Positions 12,611-21,738 are shown, numbered from the stretch's first letter. The stretch is DNA of 64,000 nt from Streptomyces sp. NBC_01717 (GCF_036248255.1 NZ_CP109179.1:434001-498000), one strand, 5' to 3'. Notes: generated by a model not told the origin, from the sequence alone. Program-made: numbers and translations.

Positions 12611-13467
12611 GAAGTCATCTCAATTGGTGAGCCTGCGGTAGCAGATGAGGGTGCAGGCGATGCTCGTGAAGGCGAGGAAGTGGTCGGCTTTGCGCTCGTA
12701 GCGTCGGTGCAGACGGCGGCAGCCTGCGAGCCAGGCCATGGTGCGTTCGACGGTCCAGCGGTGGCGGCCCAGTCGCTGTGAGGACTCGACTCCTTTCCTC
12801 GCGATGCGGTGCTGGATGCCGCGCTGGCGTAACCATCGTCTTAGGTGGGAGTAGTCGTAGCCCTTGTCGGCGTGGAGCTTTGCGGGCTTGCGGCGTCGGC
12901 GTCCACGGCGGGAACGGATCGGCGGTATCCCTTGCACGAGGGGAATCAGGGCCTGGCTGTCGTGCAGGTTCGCCCCCGAGATTCCAACGGACAGGGGCAG
13001 ACCGGTCCGCTCGGTGATCAAATGGATCTTCGACCCGAACTTGCCCCGGTCGACAGGATTCGGACCAGTCAGATCCCCCTTTTCAGGGCCCGCATGTTCA
13101 CCGAGTCGATCGCGCAGCGCGACCAGTCCAACTCGCCGCGGGCGCCGAGTTCGTCGAGGACCAGGCGGTGGAGCTTGGCCCACACCCTGGCCTTCGTCCA
13201 CTCGGAGAAACGCCGATGAGCCGTTGCCCCCGACGGCCCGAACGAAGCAGTGGGCAACTGCTGCCACGTGCAGCCTGACGTGGCCACGAACACGATCGCG
13301 GCCAGCACCTCACGATCACCATGCCGGCGCCGTCCACCACCCTGCGGCCGTGACGGCGCCTCCGGCACCACCCGCTGAAACAACTCCCACAACTCATCCG
13401 GCACCAGCCGCTCAATGATCCCCACCATGACCGACAGCCTACCGACCAAACCAAATGAGATGACTTC
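12611..13467 (-). mobile_element. Complete IS5-family (IS427-like) insertion sequence, 857 bp
   Basis: The element is bounded by 17-bp terminal inverted repeats, left GAAGTCATCTCAATTGG and right (inverted) GAAGTCATCTCATTTGG, with one mismatch. It is flanked by a direct TAA on both sides (12608-12610 and 13468-13470), which is the target duplication. It holds one transposase gene in two overlapping frames. Size, ends and gene arrangement match the IS427 group of IS5. It looks intact and possibly active. Confidence 0.9.
12620..13449 (-). CDS. IS5-family transposase made by programmed frameshift
   Basis: Frame 1 starts near 13449 and gives the N-terminal domain (LVPDELWELFQRVVPEAP, then WSRCAIDSVNMRALKRG). 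It stops at 13069. Frame 2 carries the catalytic half: GPNPVDRGKFGSKIHLI, a KLHADKGYD segment and a WTVERTMAWL segment, as in the DDE domain, ending at 12620. The two overlap at a slippery AAAAGGGG run near 13080, the usual site of ribosomal frameshifting in the IS427 group. The fused protein would be about 275 residues. Confidence 0.85.
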
Positions 13468-13935
13468 TAAAGAAGAGCGAGAGCCCGACCGCCTGCGACG
13501 GGATCGACGACGCGACAGTCCAGCGCTTCGCCGCTGATCTGATCAGCGATCGGGCCGGCAAAGCTGCCGAGGACGTGATGGAGAGCCCCGCACCCGACGC
13601 CACACCCTGACGACAAGACGCGCCATGGGTAGGAGTCCGGACCGAAGCAGGCGCTTCACCGTGCGGATCGCCACCGCGCAGGCAGGACGAACATGGGGGC
13701 GGCATAGCCGCCCCTCTGTCCAGCCCAGTGCGAGTCACCCCCAGTCGCCCCGATCCCGTCACCATCTCGGTCCAGGTGCGCGCCGAACCCAGGCTCTCCT
13801 TCACGCACTGGGGCGGCGCCGGCCGCCCGCGCCTCGGCACAGTTGGCGAACTGCCCTTCAGACTCGACGCCAATGCTCAGGTCTATGACCCGGATGGAGT
13901 ACGTGCCTTAAGCGACCCGGGCTTCCCTCCAACCT

Positions 13936-14085
13936 GAGCGAGTACCGGAACTTGTCGGTGCCTTCGAATCCCACCCGAGGCGTGTGGGTGACCGTGCCGT
14001 CACCCTTGTTGAGTTTGGTGGTCCCGTGCTTCGGCTTCGAGAGGAGCTTCATCTCCACGTCCGCCGCCGTGAGATCTTCTTCGTC
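13936..14085 (-). pseudogene. Ig-like/cadherin-like surface-domain fragment
   Basis: About 50 minus-strand residues read VEMKLLSKPKHGTTKLN, then DGTVTHTPRVGFEGTDKFRY. This is the signature of the repeated bacterial Ig-like (Big_9/cadherin-like) domains of secreted or surface proteins. Both flanks turn into non-coding sequence, and neighbours are unrelated fragments. The rest of 13612-14160 holds only a weak plus-strand frame (13728-13937) that I do not recognise. Confidence 0.55.
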
Positions 14086-14159
14086 GTCGTGTCGCGATTG
14101 ACGTCGTCGGCGTAGACGCGCTCCACGAGACTGAGCACCATCGACTTCTCCGGGCCGAC

Positions 14160-14460
14160 AGCTCGAGACACCGCATCCGGCCGATCCAGCTCGTCTACGG
14201 CTGGTTGCGCAACATGGGCCAGTTCCCGCCCGATACGCCGGGGACGCTGTTCCACCTGCAGAGCCGCGCGCTCCAATCAACGCCAGCGCAACTGGTAGAT
14301 CGGTACCACCTGCAGTGTCAGCCGGTGCGAGACCTCATCGTCGACTACTTGACCGAGCGTCAAGCGGGGCTCGACTGGAACAGCCTTGAGCGCCTGTCGA
14401 CCGTACTCGGGAAGAACTTCTGGGCCGACCTTGAACGTCATCACCCAGGGATTTCATCCA
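14160..14460 (+). pseudogene. Site-specific integrase fragment
   Basis: The frame reads RIRPIQLVYGWLRNM and then QPVRDLIVDYLTERQAGLDW followed by NFWADLERHHPGISS. This segment is typical of large actinobacterial tyrosine-recombinase-like integrases that have an extra middle region. No catalytic C-terminal part follows; sequence to 14763 reads as short broken frames. It is a relic of an integrative element. Confidence 0.5.
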
Positions 14461-14774
14461 TCGATTGTTCGCCGACGTCAGGCTTCCCTACCTTCCGGTT
14501 CTCGCAGCACGGCGGAACGACGTCTGAAGGAGGCTCGGGAGCGGCTGGAAGCTGTCCGGGCCGCACCGCTCGGTTCGACGTTCACCGCCTAAGCCCAGGT
14601 CGAAGGGTGGCTCGGTGAAGTCGAAGGGCTCTCGGTCAGCCTTGCCGCCACCGAGGAGAAGATCGCCCAGTTGGATGTCAGGTTGGCGCGACAGAACTCT
14701 CCTGTGTTCCTCGGAATCCCGACGCCCAGCCAGGTGACCGTCCGGACCTCCGAAGGCGCATGAAGAAAGCCCAA

Positions 14775-15656
14775 TCAGGAGGCGAAGTCACCCCATACGC
14801 ATATCTCTCCACTAGGGTGCACAGTAACAACCGATGGCGATCCCGACACCTCGCCAACAGTCATTCCGGATATGTCATTGGCCGCTATTCGCGCGCACTT
14901 CGTGGTTCCATTCTCAAGGTCCCACCTGCGGACCTCGGTGTATGTCCAGTCAGGCCCGTAAGGAGTGTCGTAAGACTCCTCATCTTGGACCATTCCTGCC
15001 CCGACCGCAATTGGGTTCCCTTTTGTCTCTGATAGGACAAGTCGTTTCAGTCGGTAAGCAAGGGTCCCACATCTGAGCTCCGAACTCTCACGTGTTTCGA
15101 GATTCCAGAGTTTTATGGCGCCATCTCGACCCGCCGCCATTATCGCCTCTCCGCCGAACTCACCTGCACCCACTGCGTACACCGGTCCCCCTAGGACTTG
15201 GTCTGACACGGTGCCAATCTTGACGCCAGACTCTAGATTCCAAGCCCGAAGGGTTATGTCTCCCCCGCTTACAATCGCAAGTGTTTCTCCGTTGACCTGC
15301 GAGACCGTGAACGTAAAGATCCAATCCACCCCAACATTGACACGTTTGGTCACCCTGCCGCTGCTGGCGTCCCACACTTCGACTTCGCCGCCATTTCCGA
15401 GAGTGAACACTGAGGGATGGTTCGCGAATTCGCCGACCGCAACTGTCCTCTCGAGAGTTGCATCTGGTATCCATTTCCCCAATTGGTTGCCAGACTCTAG
15501 GTCCCAAACACCTAGGCGAGGGGGTACCGCAAGTTCTCGCGCAAGAACCGATGTAGATGCCTCGCAGCACACAAATACACGGTCCGAAACGATTCCCGTA
15601 GCGACCGGTCGTCCTGCCCCATCGAAATCGTAAGCGCTCATGACCTTCAACGTCAT
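14775..15656 (-). CDS. Orphan WD40-repeat protein
   Basis: A protein of 293 residues if started at ATG 15656, which has GAAGG nine bases upstream; ATG 15671 is an alternative. It contains four to five WD40-type blades, each ending in a WDLESG-like turn (LGVWDLESGNQLG, VEVWDASSG, LRAWNLESG, IKLWNLETR, VRRWDLENG). It would form an incomplete or short beta-propeller in the cytoplasm. It resembles the propeller part of larger STAND-type sensors and may be what is left of one. The gene is visibly less GC-rich than its surroundings, which suggests separate acquisition. Function unknown. Confidence 0.6.
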   Translation of the reverse strand: MTLKVMSAYDFDGAGRPVATGIVSDRVFVCCEASTSVLARELAVPPRLGVWDLESGNQLGKWIPDATLERTVAVGEFANHPSVFTLGNGGEVEVWDASSGRVTKRVNVGVDWIFTFTVSQVNGETLAIVSGGDITLRAWNLESGVKIGTVSDQVLGGPVYAVGAGEFGGEAIMAAGRDGAIKLWNLETRESSELRCGTLAYRLKRLVLSETKGNPIAVGAGMVQDEESYDTPYGPDWTYTEVRRWDLENGTTKCARIAANDISGMTVGEVSGSPSVVTVHPSGEICVWGDFAS

Positions 15657-15768
15657 CGCGGTCACCTTCATGGTGAGTCTTCGGGGAACAGAGTCGTGCG
15701 AACATGCCCTCTTCCGGCTTACATCCGTCACCCTCAGGCCGCCACTTGGGGGACCAGACAGCTCGTTA

Positions 15769-15894
15769 CAGCGACTCGGCCGCCACCGCTGGGTCGTCGA
15801 GAGGACACCGTTCCTGGCTCGCCGGCCGCCGCTGACTACACCGCCGCTACGAACGCAAAGCCAAACCTTCCTCGCCTTCACCAGCTGCTGCGCG
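15769..15894 (+). pseudogene. IS5-type transposase C-terminal fragment
   Basis: The frames read QRLGRHRWVVERT and a shifted RRLHRRYERKAK segment, matching the end of the intact IS5-type transposase at 12.7 kb (QRLGRHRWTVERT). The piece is joined directly to a Y-family polymerase fragment. Confidence 0.6.
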
Positions 15895-16200
15895 ATCACC
15901 CTGGCCGTCCGCCACGCCGATCGCACGCACACCACCCGCACCCGGACCCTGAGCGAGCCCACCGCCCACACCCCCCGCTCTCGTGAACACCGGTCTCACT
16001 CTCCTCGCGTCCCTCGGCCTGCAGCGGGCCCGCGTCCGGGCGATCTCCGTACGAGCCGAGCAACTACAGCCCGTTGAGGCCGCCGCCCACCAGCCCACCC
16101 TCGACGCCACCGACGAACGGACACGCGACCTCGAAGCCGCCATCGACCGCGCCCGAGCCCGATACGGATACCGCGCCGCCGGACCCGCGAGCACCTACGT
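15895..16200 (+). pseudogene. Y-family DNA polymerase C-terminal fragment (second copy)
   Basis: ITLAVRHADRTHTTRTRT, then after a frameshift near 15980 LGLQRARVRAISVRAEQL and EAAIDRARARYGYRAAG. It covers the same little-finger region as the fragment at 1902-2250, but the two differ clearly in sequence, so they are not a recent duplication. The palm domain is missing. Confidence 0.6.
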
Positions 16201-16266
16201 ACGGGCCAACTGTCGCCGTGCGGCGCGGTATTTGTGCCAACGCCGTTGCCGGGAACATCACCGCAG

Positions 16267-16342
16267 TCGAAGGATCTCCACTACTGACCAGTCTGACGGT
16301 CTTGTGCAAGCCGCCCTCGCCCTCCACCTCGCTTCAACCTGA
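16267..16342 (+). pseudogene. Transposase C-terminal tail
   Basis: The last residues before TGA, STTDQSDGLVQAALALHLAS, match the terminal motif CSTTRITxLVQAxLxLH of an IS5-like (DDE, HARBI-type) transposase that is also seen at 19481-19600. Nothing else of the gene is preserved. Confidence 0.4.
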
Positions 16343-16443
16343 GGTTGAGACGAGCTCACCGCGTGAAGACTTCTTGGCTCTGTTCTCGAGACCGCCTCGC
16401 CGGACGGTGCGTCGACGGGTGCCTCCCGTCGGCGTACTGCTGT

Positions 16444-16623
16444 CTACAGTTCCCCGATGCGGTAGCGCTCGTATTCCTTGTCGAGCTGCTGCTGATCGAC
16501 AAGGAGGGCACGTGCCACCGCTACCCAGACAGCGGCGAGACTGATGAAGGCCTCCAGTTCGGACGCGTCCAGCGTCTTGTGCATCACGAAGAATGCCAGG
16601 AGCCTGTTGGCGGCCGCCCGCAC
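16444..16623 (-). CDS. Small hypothetical protein, 59 aa
   Basis: Starts at GTG 16623 inside the end of the preceding small gene and reads VRAAANRLLAFFVMHKTLDA..., ending in QQQLDKEYERYRIGEL. It is predicted to be wholly helical, with no signal peptide. It is the last of three overlapping small minus-strand genes (17011 to 16444). The overlaps argue that it is a real gene rather than chance. Family not recognised. Confidence 0.45.
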   Translation of the reverse strand: MRAAANRLLAFFVMHKTLDASELEAFISLAAVWVAVARALLVDQQQLDKEYERYRIGEL

Positions 16624-16820
16624 ACTGGCCAGCGCTGGCCCCGGGCACGAACGGGAGTTGAGTAGTCGCGGGGCGAGTACGTCCGCGGGGGCGGCGCGGG
16701 GCAGCGGCCCTTGTGGAGGTAGATCGTGCGGCCTGTGCCGGACGCGCCAGGCATGTCGCGGGTCTCCGCCTCGGCCGGAGTCATCGGGCGGTCGCAGCGG
16801 TCGCAGCGGTCGCAGATCAT
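16584..16820 (-). CDS. Small cysteine-motif protein, 78 aa
   Basis: Starts at ATG 16820, four bases overlapping the stop of the upstream gene. It opens with CDRCDRCDRPMTPAEA, where a 9-bp codon unit is repeated, giving closely spaced cysteines suited to metal binding. A TIYLHKGRCP segment follows. A homologous but broken gene lies at 49624-49782 (CDRWDRYMTPHEAQ, VHVHKAPC). It is typical of small proteins carried by streptomycete integrative elements; function unknown. Confidence 0.55.
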   Translation of the reverse strand: MICDRCDRCDRPMTPAEAETRDMPGASGTGRTIYLHKGRCPAPPPRTYSPRDYSTPVRARGQRWPVCGRPPTGSWHSS

Positions 16821-17011
16821 CGGACCTCCCCCGCTCGCCGCTTCGCCGCCCGGTACTCCCGGCGTAGATCACTGGCGTTCGCGCAGTCCATGCCTCCTGT
16901 GCGGCACTCGGTGCACGCCTCGGTGTGGCGGATGAATCCGCTGTATGCGGTCCGGACCGTGGCGTCTTCGGCCCTGTGCTCGGCCGCCACTGGGCCGCTG
17001 TTCTCAGGCAC
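16817..17011 (-). CDS. Small hypothetical protein, 64 aa
   Basis: GTG 17011 has GGAG eight bases upstream. The product reads VRTAYSGFIRHTEACTECRT, then GMDCANASDLRREYRAAKRR. Three cysteines and a helical basic tail resemble small actinobacterial CxxC proteins found next to regulatory genes on mobile elements. First gene of the three-gene set. Its first codons overlap an IS110 remnant on the other strand, so part of the 5' region may have been replaced. Confidence 0.5.
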   Translation of the reverse strand: MPENSGPVAAEHRAEDATVRTAYSGFIRHTEACTECRTGGMDCANASDLRREYRAAKRRAGEVR

Positions 17012-17059
17012 GTCATCATCTCCGACTGCTGGTATCCACCCCCGGGCCATCGGCGGCGG

Positions 17060-17439
17060 AGGTTTTCGCGTAGCCCGCGTCCTGGCCGAGGTCGACGACG
17101 ACCGGAAACGGTTCGCCGACGCCCGGGCCCTGAAGGCATACGCCGGAGCGGCCCCCGTCACACGGGCTTCCGGGCGGAGCCATGTCGTGGTCGCCCGGAC
17201 CGTCAAGAATCAGCGTCTGGCATCCACGGGCTGCATGTGGACCTTCGCCGCCCTACGGTCACAAGCCCCACGCGAGCACTACGACCGCAGGCGCTCTGAC
17301 GGCGAACGACACACGGCCGCCCTCCAGAACCTATTCAACAATCAACAAGCTACTGGGCTGTCTCTACCACTGCCTGCAGAACCGCACGGTCTACGACCCG
17401 CAACGGGCCTTCGCCGCATCCATGGCACTCGTTGCCTGA
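17060..17439 (+). pseudogene. IS110-family transposase remnant (C-terminal half)
   Basis: The frame reads FADARALKAYAGAAPVTRAS and KNQRLASTGCMWTFAAL, then after one frameshift near 17340 LLGCLYHCLQNRTVYDPQRA to the stop at 17439. This is the Transposase_20 half of an IS110 enzyme. The N-terminal RuvC-like half is absent. Confidence 0.75.
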
Positions 17440-17449
17440 CTCCCAAACT

Positions 17450-17907
17450 TGGCCTTCAACGAGATGAGATATCTTCGTGGTCAGGCCGCCGCGCGAGCTC
17501 CCCAGGCCGTGGTGGTCCGGCTCGGACTCGACGCCACCCGGGGATTCCTTCTGCAGGTTGCCCTTCTTCCGGGCCCCGGCGGCGTGCCGGTGGGCGCGGG
17601 CGACGGTGGAATCCACCGACACGTCCCAGGTGATCAGGCCCTTCACGTCCGCGATGGCCCGCAGATCCGCCAGGCTCCGCTTCCAGGTACCGTTGCGCTG
17701 CAAGCGCCGGAACAGGTCATACACCCGACCCCAGGGGCCGTACCGCTCAGGCACGTCCCGCCACGGTACGCCGGTCCGGGTGTAGAACCGTATGCCGTCG
17801 ATCAACTGCCGCCTGATGCAGGTCGGCGGCCGTCCCGGCTTCCTCCCCTTCGGCAACAGCGGCTCCAGCCGGCCCCACTGCGTGTCCGTCAGACCGCCAC
17901 GTGCCAT
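17450..17907 (-). pseudogene. IS5-family transposase, truncated
   Basis: A good start at 17907 gives LTDTQWGRLEPLLPKGRKPG, GIRFYTRTGVPWRDVPERYG and WDVSVDSTVARAHRHAAG, the N-terminal half of an IS5-type DDE transposase including the first catalytic Asp. Homology stops near GGLTTKIS; the rest is replaced by the 3' end of the IS110 remnant. The two elements abut tail to tail. Confidence 0.75.
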
Positions 17908-17972
17908 CCGTTGATCATCACAGGCTGTGATCTACTTCTGGACATGGCGCCGATCAACGAGAAGCCGAGGTC

Positions 17973-18436
17973 ATGACCAACCACTGCTGCGAGGAGATGG
18001 CCGCCACGTGAACGTGCGCTGCGACCAGCACGACGACCCCTTCGCCTGCCCGGACGCGCTGATCACATTCAGCGCCAAGTTCCAGGATTAGGGGCAGATC
18101 ATCCACGACGGCGGCACATCGAGCATCACCATCGACTTCTGCCCCTGGTGCGGACGACGCCTCCCCGAGTCACAGCGGGACCGATGGTTTGACGAACTGG
18201 AGCGCCGAGGGATCGATCCGTGGGAGGACAAAGTCCCTGCCGAGTTCCAGGGACGACCGCTGGCTCGCCCCCTTGTCTCAGGACTGACGAACCAACAGCC
18301 TCTCAAATCACTTCCGAAACACGCCTTAGGCAGGCGCCCGGGCCCTCCACGCCTCGACGCACCGTCAGACACCCCCAACAGCGAGACAACGCCTGACACG
18401 GCATGGTTCTCGCCGTTCTTACGGCGCCGCGCCTGA
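17973..18436 (+). pseudogene. DUF6980-like small zinc-motif protein, disrupted
   Basis: Begins at ATG 17973 as MTNHCCEEMAA. One base is missing near 18006 (the frame resumes as NVRCDQHDDPFACPDALI), and a TAG stop sits at about 18089 where the family has Tyr. It continues FCPWCGRRLPESQRDRWFDE. The CCEEM, CPD and CPWCG motifs identify the streptomycete DUF6980-type family. After the family end (about 18260) the frame stays open to 18436, probably by chance. Confidence 0.65.
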
Positions 18437-19348
18437 GGAATCGGACACGAACGCATCGCCGAAGGCAAGGACTGCGGTTCCCCCCGCACCTGTAAGCGTA
18501 GCGAGCATGGCGCGGACGTTGGTCAGCTGGGCGTTGATGCTGTCGCGACGGTTGGCGAGAGCGGCGAGCTCTCGTTCGGATGCGCTGCGGATGCGAACGG
18601 CCTTGCTGTTCGCCTCGGCGACGATGTCATCGAACTGGCGCTGCGCTGTTTGCTTGGCCTCATGGGCTCGACGCTCGCTGTCTGTGCGTATTTGTTCTGC
18701 TTCAAGGCGTAATTGCTCTGCGCGGCACTGGATTTCTGCGAGCCGCGCTTCGGCCTTGGCCTGGCGTGAGGCTAGTTCGCGTTCGGCACGGTCGCGTCGC
18801 TTGGCAAGACTCACCTCAAAGTCGGCTGCGGCTTGGGCGGCGTTGCTCCTGGCGTCCTCGAAGAAGGCGTCTGCTTTCTCCTGCGTGGCTGATGCCTCAG
18901 CGTTTGCTGTGGCCCGCAGCTCGGAAGCCTGGTATTGGGCTGTTTGCACGAGTCGCGCGCATTCCCGATCACTGGCGGCGTTGAGGTCTGCAGCGAACGC
19001 GTTGGCCTCGGCCTGCATGCGGTCGGCCGCTGCGGCCACGATTTCATGCTCGCGCTCGGCAGTCTCGCGGGCCTCGTCGCTCAACTCCTGGGCTTCTTCC
19101 ACGGCCAGGCGAAGGATCTCTTCGATACGTGGACCGAGTGCGGCGTATGAGGGCTCCGCACCGGTGTCCTGGGCTTCGGCAAAATCAGTCTCTACCACCA
19201 GCTCTTCGACACGCCGTTCCAGTGCGGTGAGGCGGCAGAGGGCATTGTCACGGTCGTCGAGGAGCTGAGCAACGGAGCTGTCCACCTGATCGCGGTCGTA
19301 GCCGCGCCGTGCGAGTTCAAAGCCAAAGAAGGAAGGGGTGTCGCTCAT
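18419..19348 (-). CDS. FilP/cellulose-binding-protein-like coiled-coil protein
   Basis: 309 residues from ATG 19348, which has AGGAAG upstream. The N-terminus FFGFELARRGYDRDQVDSSV is a DivIVA-like lipid or polar-targeting segment. It is followed by a long Ala/Glu/Arg-rich coiled coil (about 30-290) and a short non-coiled tail. This build is seen in streptomycete cytoskeletal proteins FilP and Scy and in so-called cellulose-binding proteins, which assemble filaments behind hyphal tips. It is a paralogue in an accessory region, not the core copy; its exact role is unknown. A 5' tail of about 130 bases without genes precedes it. Confidence 0.7.
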   Translation of the reverse strand: MSDTPSFFGFELARRGYDRDQVDSSVAQLLDDRDNALCRLTALERRVEELVVETDFAEAQDTGAEPSYAALGPRIEEILRLAVEEAQELSDEARETAEREHEIVAAAADRMQAEANAFAADLNAASDRECARLVQTAQYQASELRATANAEASATQEKADAFFEDARSNAAQAAADFEVSLAKRRDRAERELASRQAKAEARLAEIQCRAEQLRLEAEQIRTDSERRAHEAKQTAQRQFDDIVAEANSKAVRIRSASERELAALANRRDSINAQLTNVRAMLATLTGAGGTAVLAFGDAFVSDSSGAAP

Positions 19349-19480
19349 GAACTTCCTGTATGCAGAGAATGAGAAGGGCAGCATTACGGGACAACAACTC
19401 ACTTACTGTGTAGCGAGGTTGACGTTGGAGGCAATCCTTTCACGGCGATGCCCGTGCTGCGCATTGAGGCTTTTCCATCC

Positions 19481-19600
19481 TCAGTGTGAACTGGTCGGAT
19501 GCTGAGTGAGGATGGCCTGGACCAGGTGAGTGATGCGGGTGGTCGAGCATCGGAGCCTGCGGAGGAGTCGCCAGGCTTTGAGGGTGGGCTTGCTCAACAC
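19481..19600 (-). pseudogene. IS5-like transposase C-terminal fragment
   Basis: The end of the frame reads LSKPTLKAWRLLRRLRCSTT followed by RITHLVQAILTQH, the C-terminal helix motif of an IS5-like DDE transposase widespread in Streptomyces. The 5' part is missing, and the break coincides with the small inverted-repeat element at 19609. Confidence 0.6.
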
Positions 19601-19608
19601 GGGCCCGT

Positions 19609-19767
19609 GGGCTGTCCCGTAATCCCTGGCGGCCGCACGACGACAGCTACGGCACCTCGCCGCGTTGCCGGAACGCCCGAATACGCCCTGCATGAGGACG
19701 CCCCTCCGCCTTGCGATACACCCCATGCGACCCGCGCGCTGATCCACCAGGGATTACGGGACAGCCC
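19609..19767. mobile_element. MITE-like element with 21-bp perfect inverted repeats
   Basis: Positions 19609-19629 and 19747-19767 are perfect inverted repeats (outer bases GGGCTGTCCCGTAATC), enclosing 117 bp with no gene. The repeat resembles the ends of IS5-like elements and adjoins the transposase fragment at 19481-19600. It may be a non-autonomous derivative of that element. No clear target duplication is visible. Confidence 0.7.
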
Positions 19768-19988
19768 TCAGATCGTGGCGTAGCACGGTCGACGGTCTGC
19801 AGTGTGGAAGTAGTCTCCCTCCAGCCAAGACGGCTGGGTGGTGAACGGTAGAGATAGACGGGCTACCTAATCAGGTCCGTGGTGAACTTTCGTAAGCATC
19901 AGGCCCCGGGAAACCGCTCGTGTCCTGGGCTGGTAGCGCGGGCCACAGAGTGTGGTCAGATTCCCAACGTTGGACTGGTACCAGGTGC

Positions 19989-20240
19989 TTACGCCGCCGT
20001 GGTGACTGCAGGCACCCCGCTTTCCGATGGAATGCGATGCACATCCGTCGGCGCACTGTGGTCCGTGAAAGATCCACTGCATGGGTGTTCCGTGGTTGAA
20101 GCGCTCGGGCTGGGCTGGCTGTCGACCTTCTCGTCGTCGCCGTCTACAAGATCGATGAGGTTGCCAAGGATGACGATGAGCAACCACGCGCCAACTACGT
20201 AGGCCATCCCTTTACCGAGGTTGCGCGCGGCCTTTCGCAT
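19989..20240 (-). CDS. Small single-pass membrane protein, 83 aa
   Basis: Starts at ATG 20240. The basic N-terminus MRKAARNLGKG is followed by one transmembrane helix (MAYVVGAWLLIVILGNLIDL) and a Ser/Thr/Pro-rich outer segment. No family recognised. It overlaps the end of the disrupted gene upstream by 29 bases, suggesting a former two-gene unit. Confidence 0.5.
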   Translation of the reverse strand: MRKAARNLGKGMAYVVGAWLLIVILGNLIDLVDGDDEKVDSQPSPSASTTEHPCSGSFTDHSAPTDVHRIPSESGVPAVTTAA

Positions 20241-20692
20241 GTCGCTGGATGGGGTGGGTCTCGGGGTGTCCCCACGGTCTCTCCCAGTGCTGGGCGCGTG
20301 TCGGGTTCATCCCAGACGTAGGTTCCGGTCCAGGTGCCGGGGAACGGTTCCGGCCCGACACGATGGACGGCGGCGGCGCGGAGCCGGCGGGTGGGGGTCG
20401 CCTAGGGCCCGGGGCGTAGCCGGGGCCGTATCCGAGGAGATGGCTCTCGTGGACCACGGCCGAGTACGCCCGGCCCTCCGTCTCCGGTACATCTCGTTCG
20501 ATGCACAGTTGGGCGGCGGCCTTCAGCCACGAGCAGTACGAGGCGAAGTGGGTCTGTACGGACTGCCCGCGTCGGCTGGCTCACCGGGCAGGCGCTCGGC
20601 CACGTCCTCCTCGAGCGCGGCAGGGCTGCCCGGACTCGGCGGGCCTGCTCTAGCCACTCCTCCTCGCTCCAGTCGGCGCCTCTGCGATCCAT
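20212..20692 (-). pseudogene. Hypothetical protein gene with two frameshifts
   Basis: Three frames in order give a sensible protein: MDRRGADWSEEEWLEQARR, then EEDVAERLPGEPADAG, then QSVQTHFASYCSWLKAAAQL and YSAVVHESHLLGYGPGYAPG. The breaks fall near 20625 and 20575. Single-base sequencing errors cannot be excluded. The protein would be soluble and about 155 residues long; family unknown. Confidence 0.45.
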
Positions 20693-20859
20693 ATGCGGCA
20701 CAGTGTCACACGGGCCGCTTGGCTTGGTTCACTTCATGCGACAGCGTTTATCGATGACTTGCGGCGGCGCCGCTTGCGATCCAAGCCGGCACCCTGCGGG
20801 CCGCGGCCGAGCACCACGTAGACCAGGACCCGCTCCCCAGCACATAGGAGACCCGCACC

Positions 20860-21216
20860 GTGAGCAGACGCAACAACTCCTCCAACGGCTTCACGGCCTG
20901 CATGGGCTGCATAGTTGTCATCGTCGTGCTCATCCTCGGCGGCCTCCTCTTCCGCAAGATGCTCGACTCTGTTACTGACCTGCAGCAGCAGACCCCCCAA
21001 GCGCTCCCGACGGTGACCGAAACCGAGACTCCCCACCCCGAGCCAGCACCGGAGCGCACCAGCGGCAGCGACACCGGTGCGCAGGACGGCATCCAGTTCG
21101 GCTACGCCTGCTCCCCGGTCGGCGCCCTCGGAATCACCGGAGACGGACGCCCCGCCAAGTGCTTCAGGGGCAAGGACGGTCGGGCACACTGGGGCTACGA
21201 CTCCAACCGCGGCTGA
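20860..21216 (+). CDS. Small membrane-anchored protein, 118 aa
   Basis: GTG 20860 has a GGAG site ten bases upstream. A short polar N-terminus is followed by one transmembrane helix (CIVVIVVLILGGLLF, about 18-32). Then comes a Pro/Thr/Glu-rich linker and an outer C-terminal domain with two cysteines and a KDGRAHWGYDS end. The build suggests a single-pass protein with an extracellular C-terminus. No family recognised. The gene stands alone. Confidence 0.6.
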   Translation: MSRRNNSSNGFTACMGCIVVIVVLILGGLLFRKMLDSVTDLQQQTPQALPTVTETETPHPEPAPERTSGSDTGAQDGIQFGYACSPVGALGITGDGRPAKCFRGKDGRAHWGYDSNRG

Positions 21217-21738
21217 CCCTCTGGCCCCGGTCGCCCTCGGCGCAGGCGGACGTAGTCCATCTACATGGGTGGACTTGGGAAGAACGGGGGGTGCTGGTAC
21301 GAACCGTGTCACCGGCGCCCCGAGTGAATGGGGCGGCCTCGCGCAACGTGCGAATGGAACGCAGGGCCGCCGGCCCGCTGTCTGGTCGAAAGCGGGCGTG
21401 CCACGGGCGACGGCACGGCCGGACGTGGCCGCGCGCGCGTCGGGGTGCTGCGCCCGTGTCGCTGCCCGAGAAGCCGAACAGGCTCTGCCTCGTGTGCGGG
21501 CAGTGCGGCAACGATGGCCTGGACGAGCTGGAGCGCCTGGCCGCCCTCGCCGGGCAGCCGTCATGACCGACTCGGAACGTGCTGGACTTGCGGTGAGCAG
21601 GTGTCCGGTGTTGGGGAGCAGTGGGCCGCGCGTACGAATCGGACACCGTTGTAAGGCCGAGCGGAATTCCGGCCTGCTGGGCGGCCCGTTTCCATGCGAT
21701 GACACACTGCATGCCCGTCAGTCACGGGGGGAATCGCA
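21217..21738. other. Spacer, at most a 36-codon frame
   Basis: No confident gene. A short plus-strand frame at 21459-21566 ends NRLCLVCGQCGNDGLDELER with a CxxC pair and could be a remnant of a small zinc protein. The rest looks non-coding. Confidence 0.4.

Larger units (their letters stand above)
12457..13611 (+). pseudogene. Small lipoprotein gene interrupted by an IS5-type element
   Basis: The gene starts at ATG 12457 behind AGGAGG. The product begins with a signal peptide and lipobox (LLALTGCG) and would be a surface lipoprotein. The frame is broken after codon Leu by the element at 12611-13467. Removing the element and one TAA target copy restores an uninterrupted frame of about 99 residues that ends at TGA 13611 (ANSLKKSESPTACDG across the joint). 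The two halves are otherwise undamaged, so the insertion is recent. Function of the lipoprotein is unknown. Confidence 0.8.
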
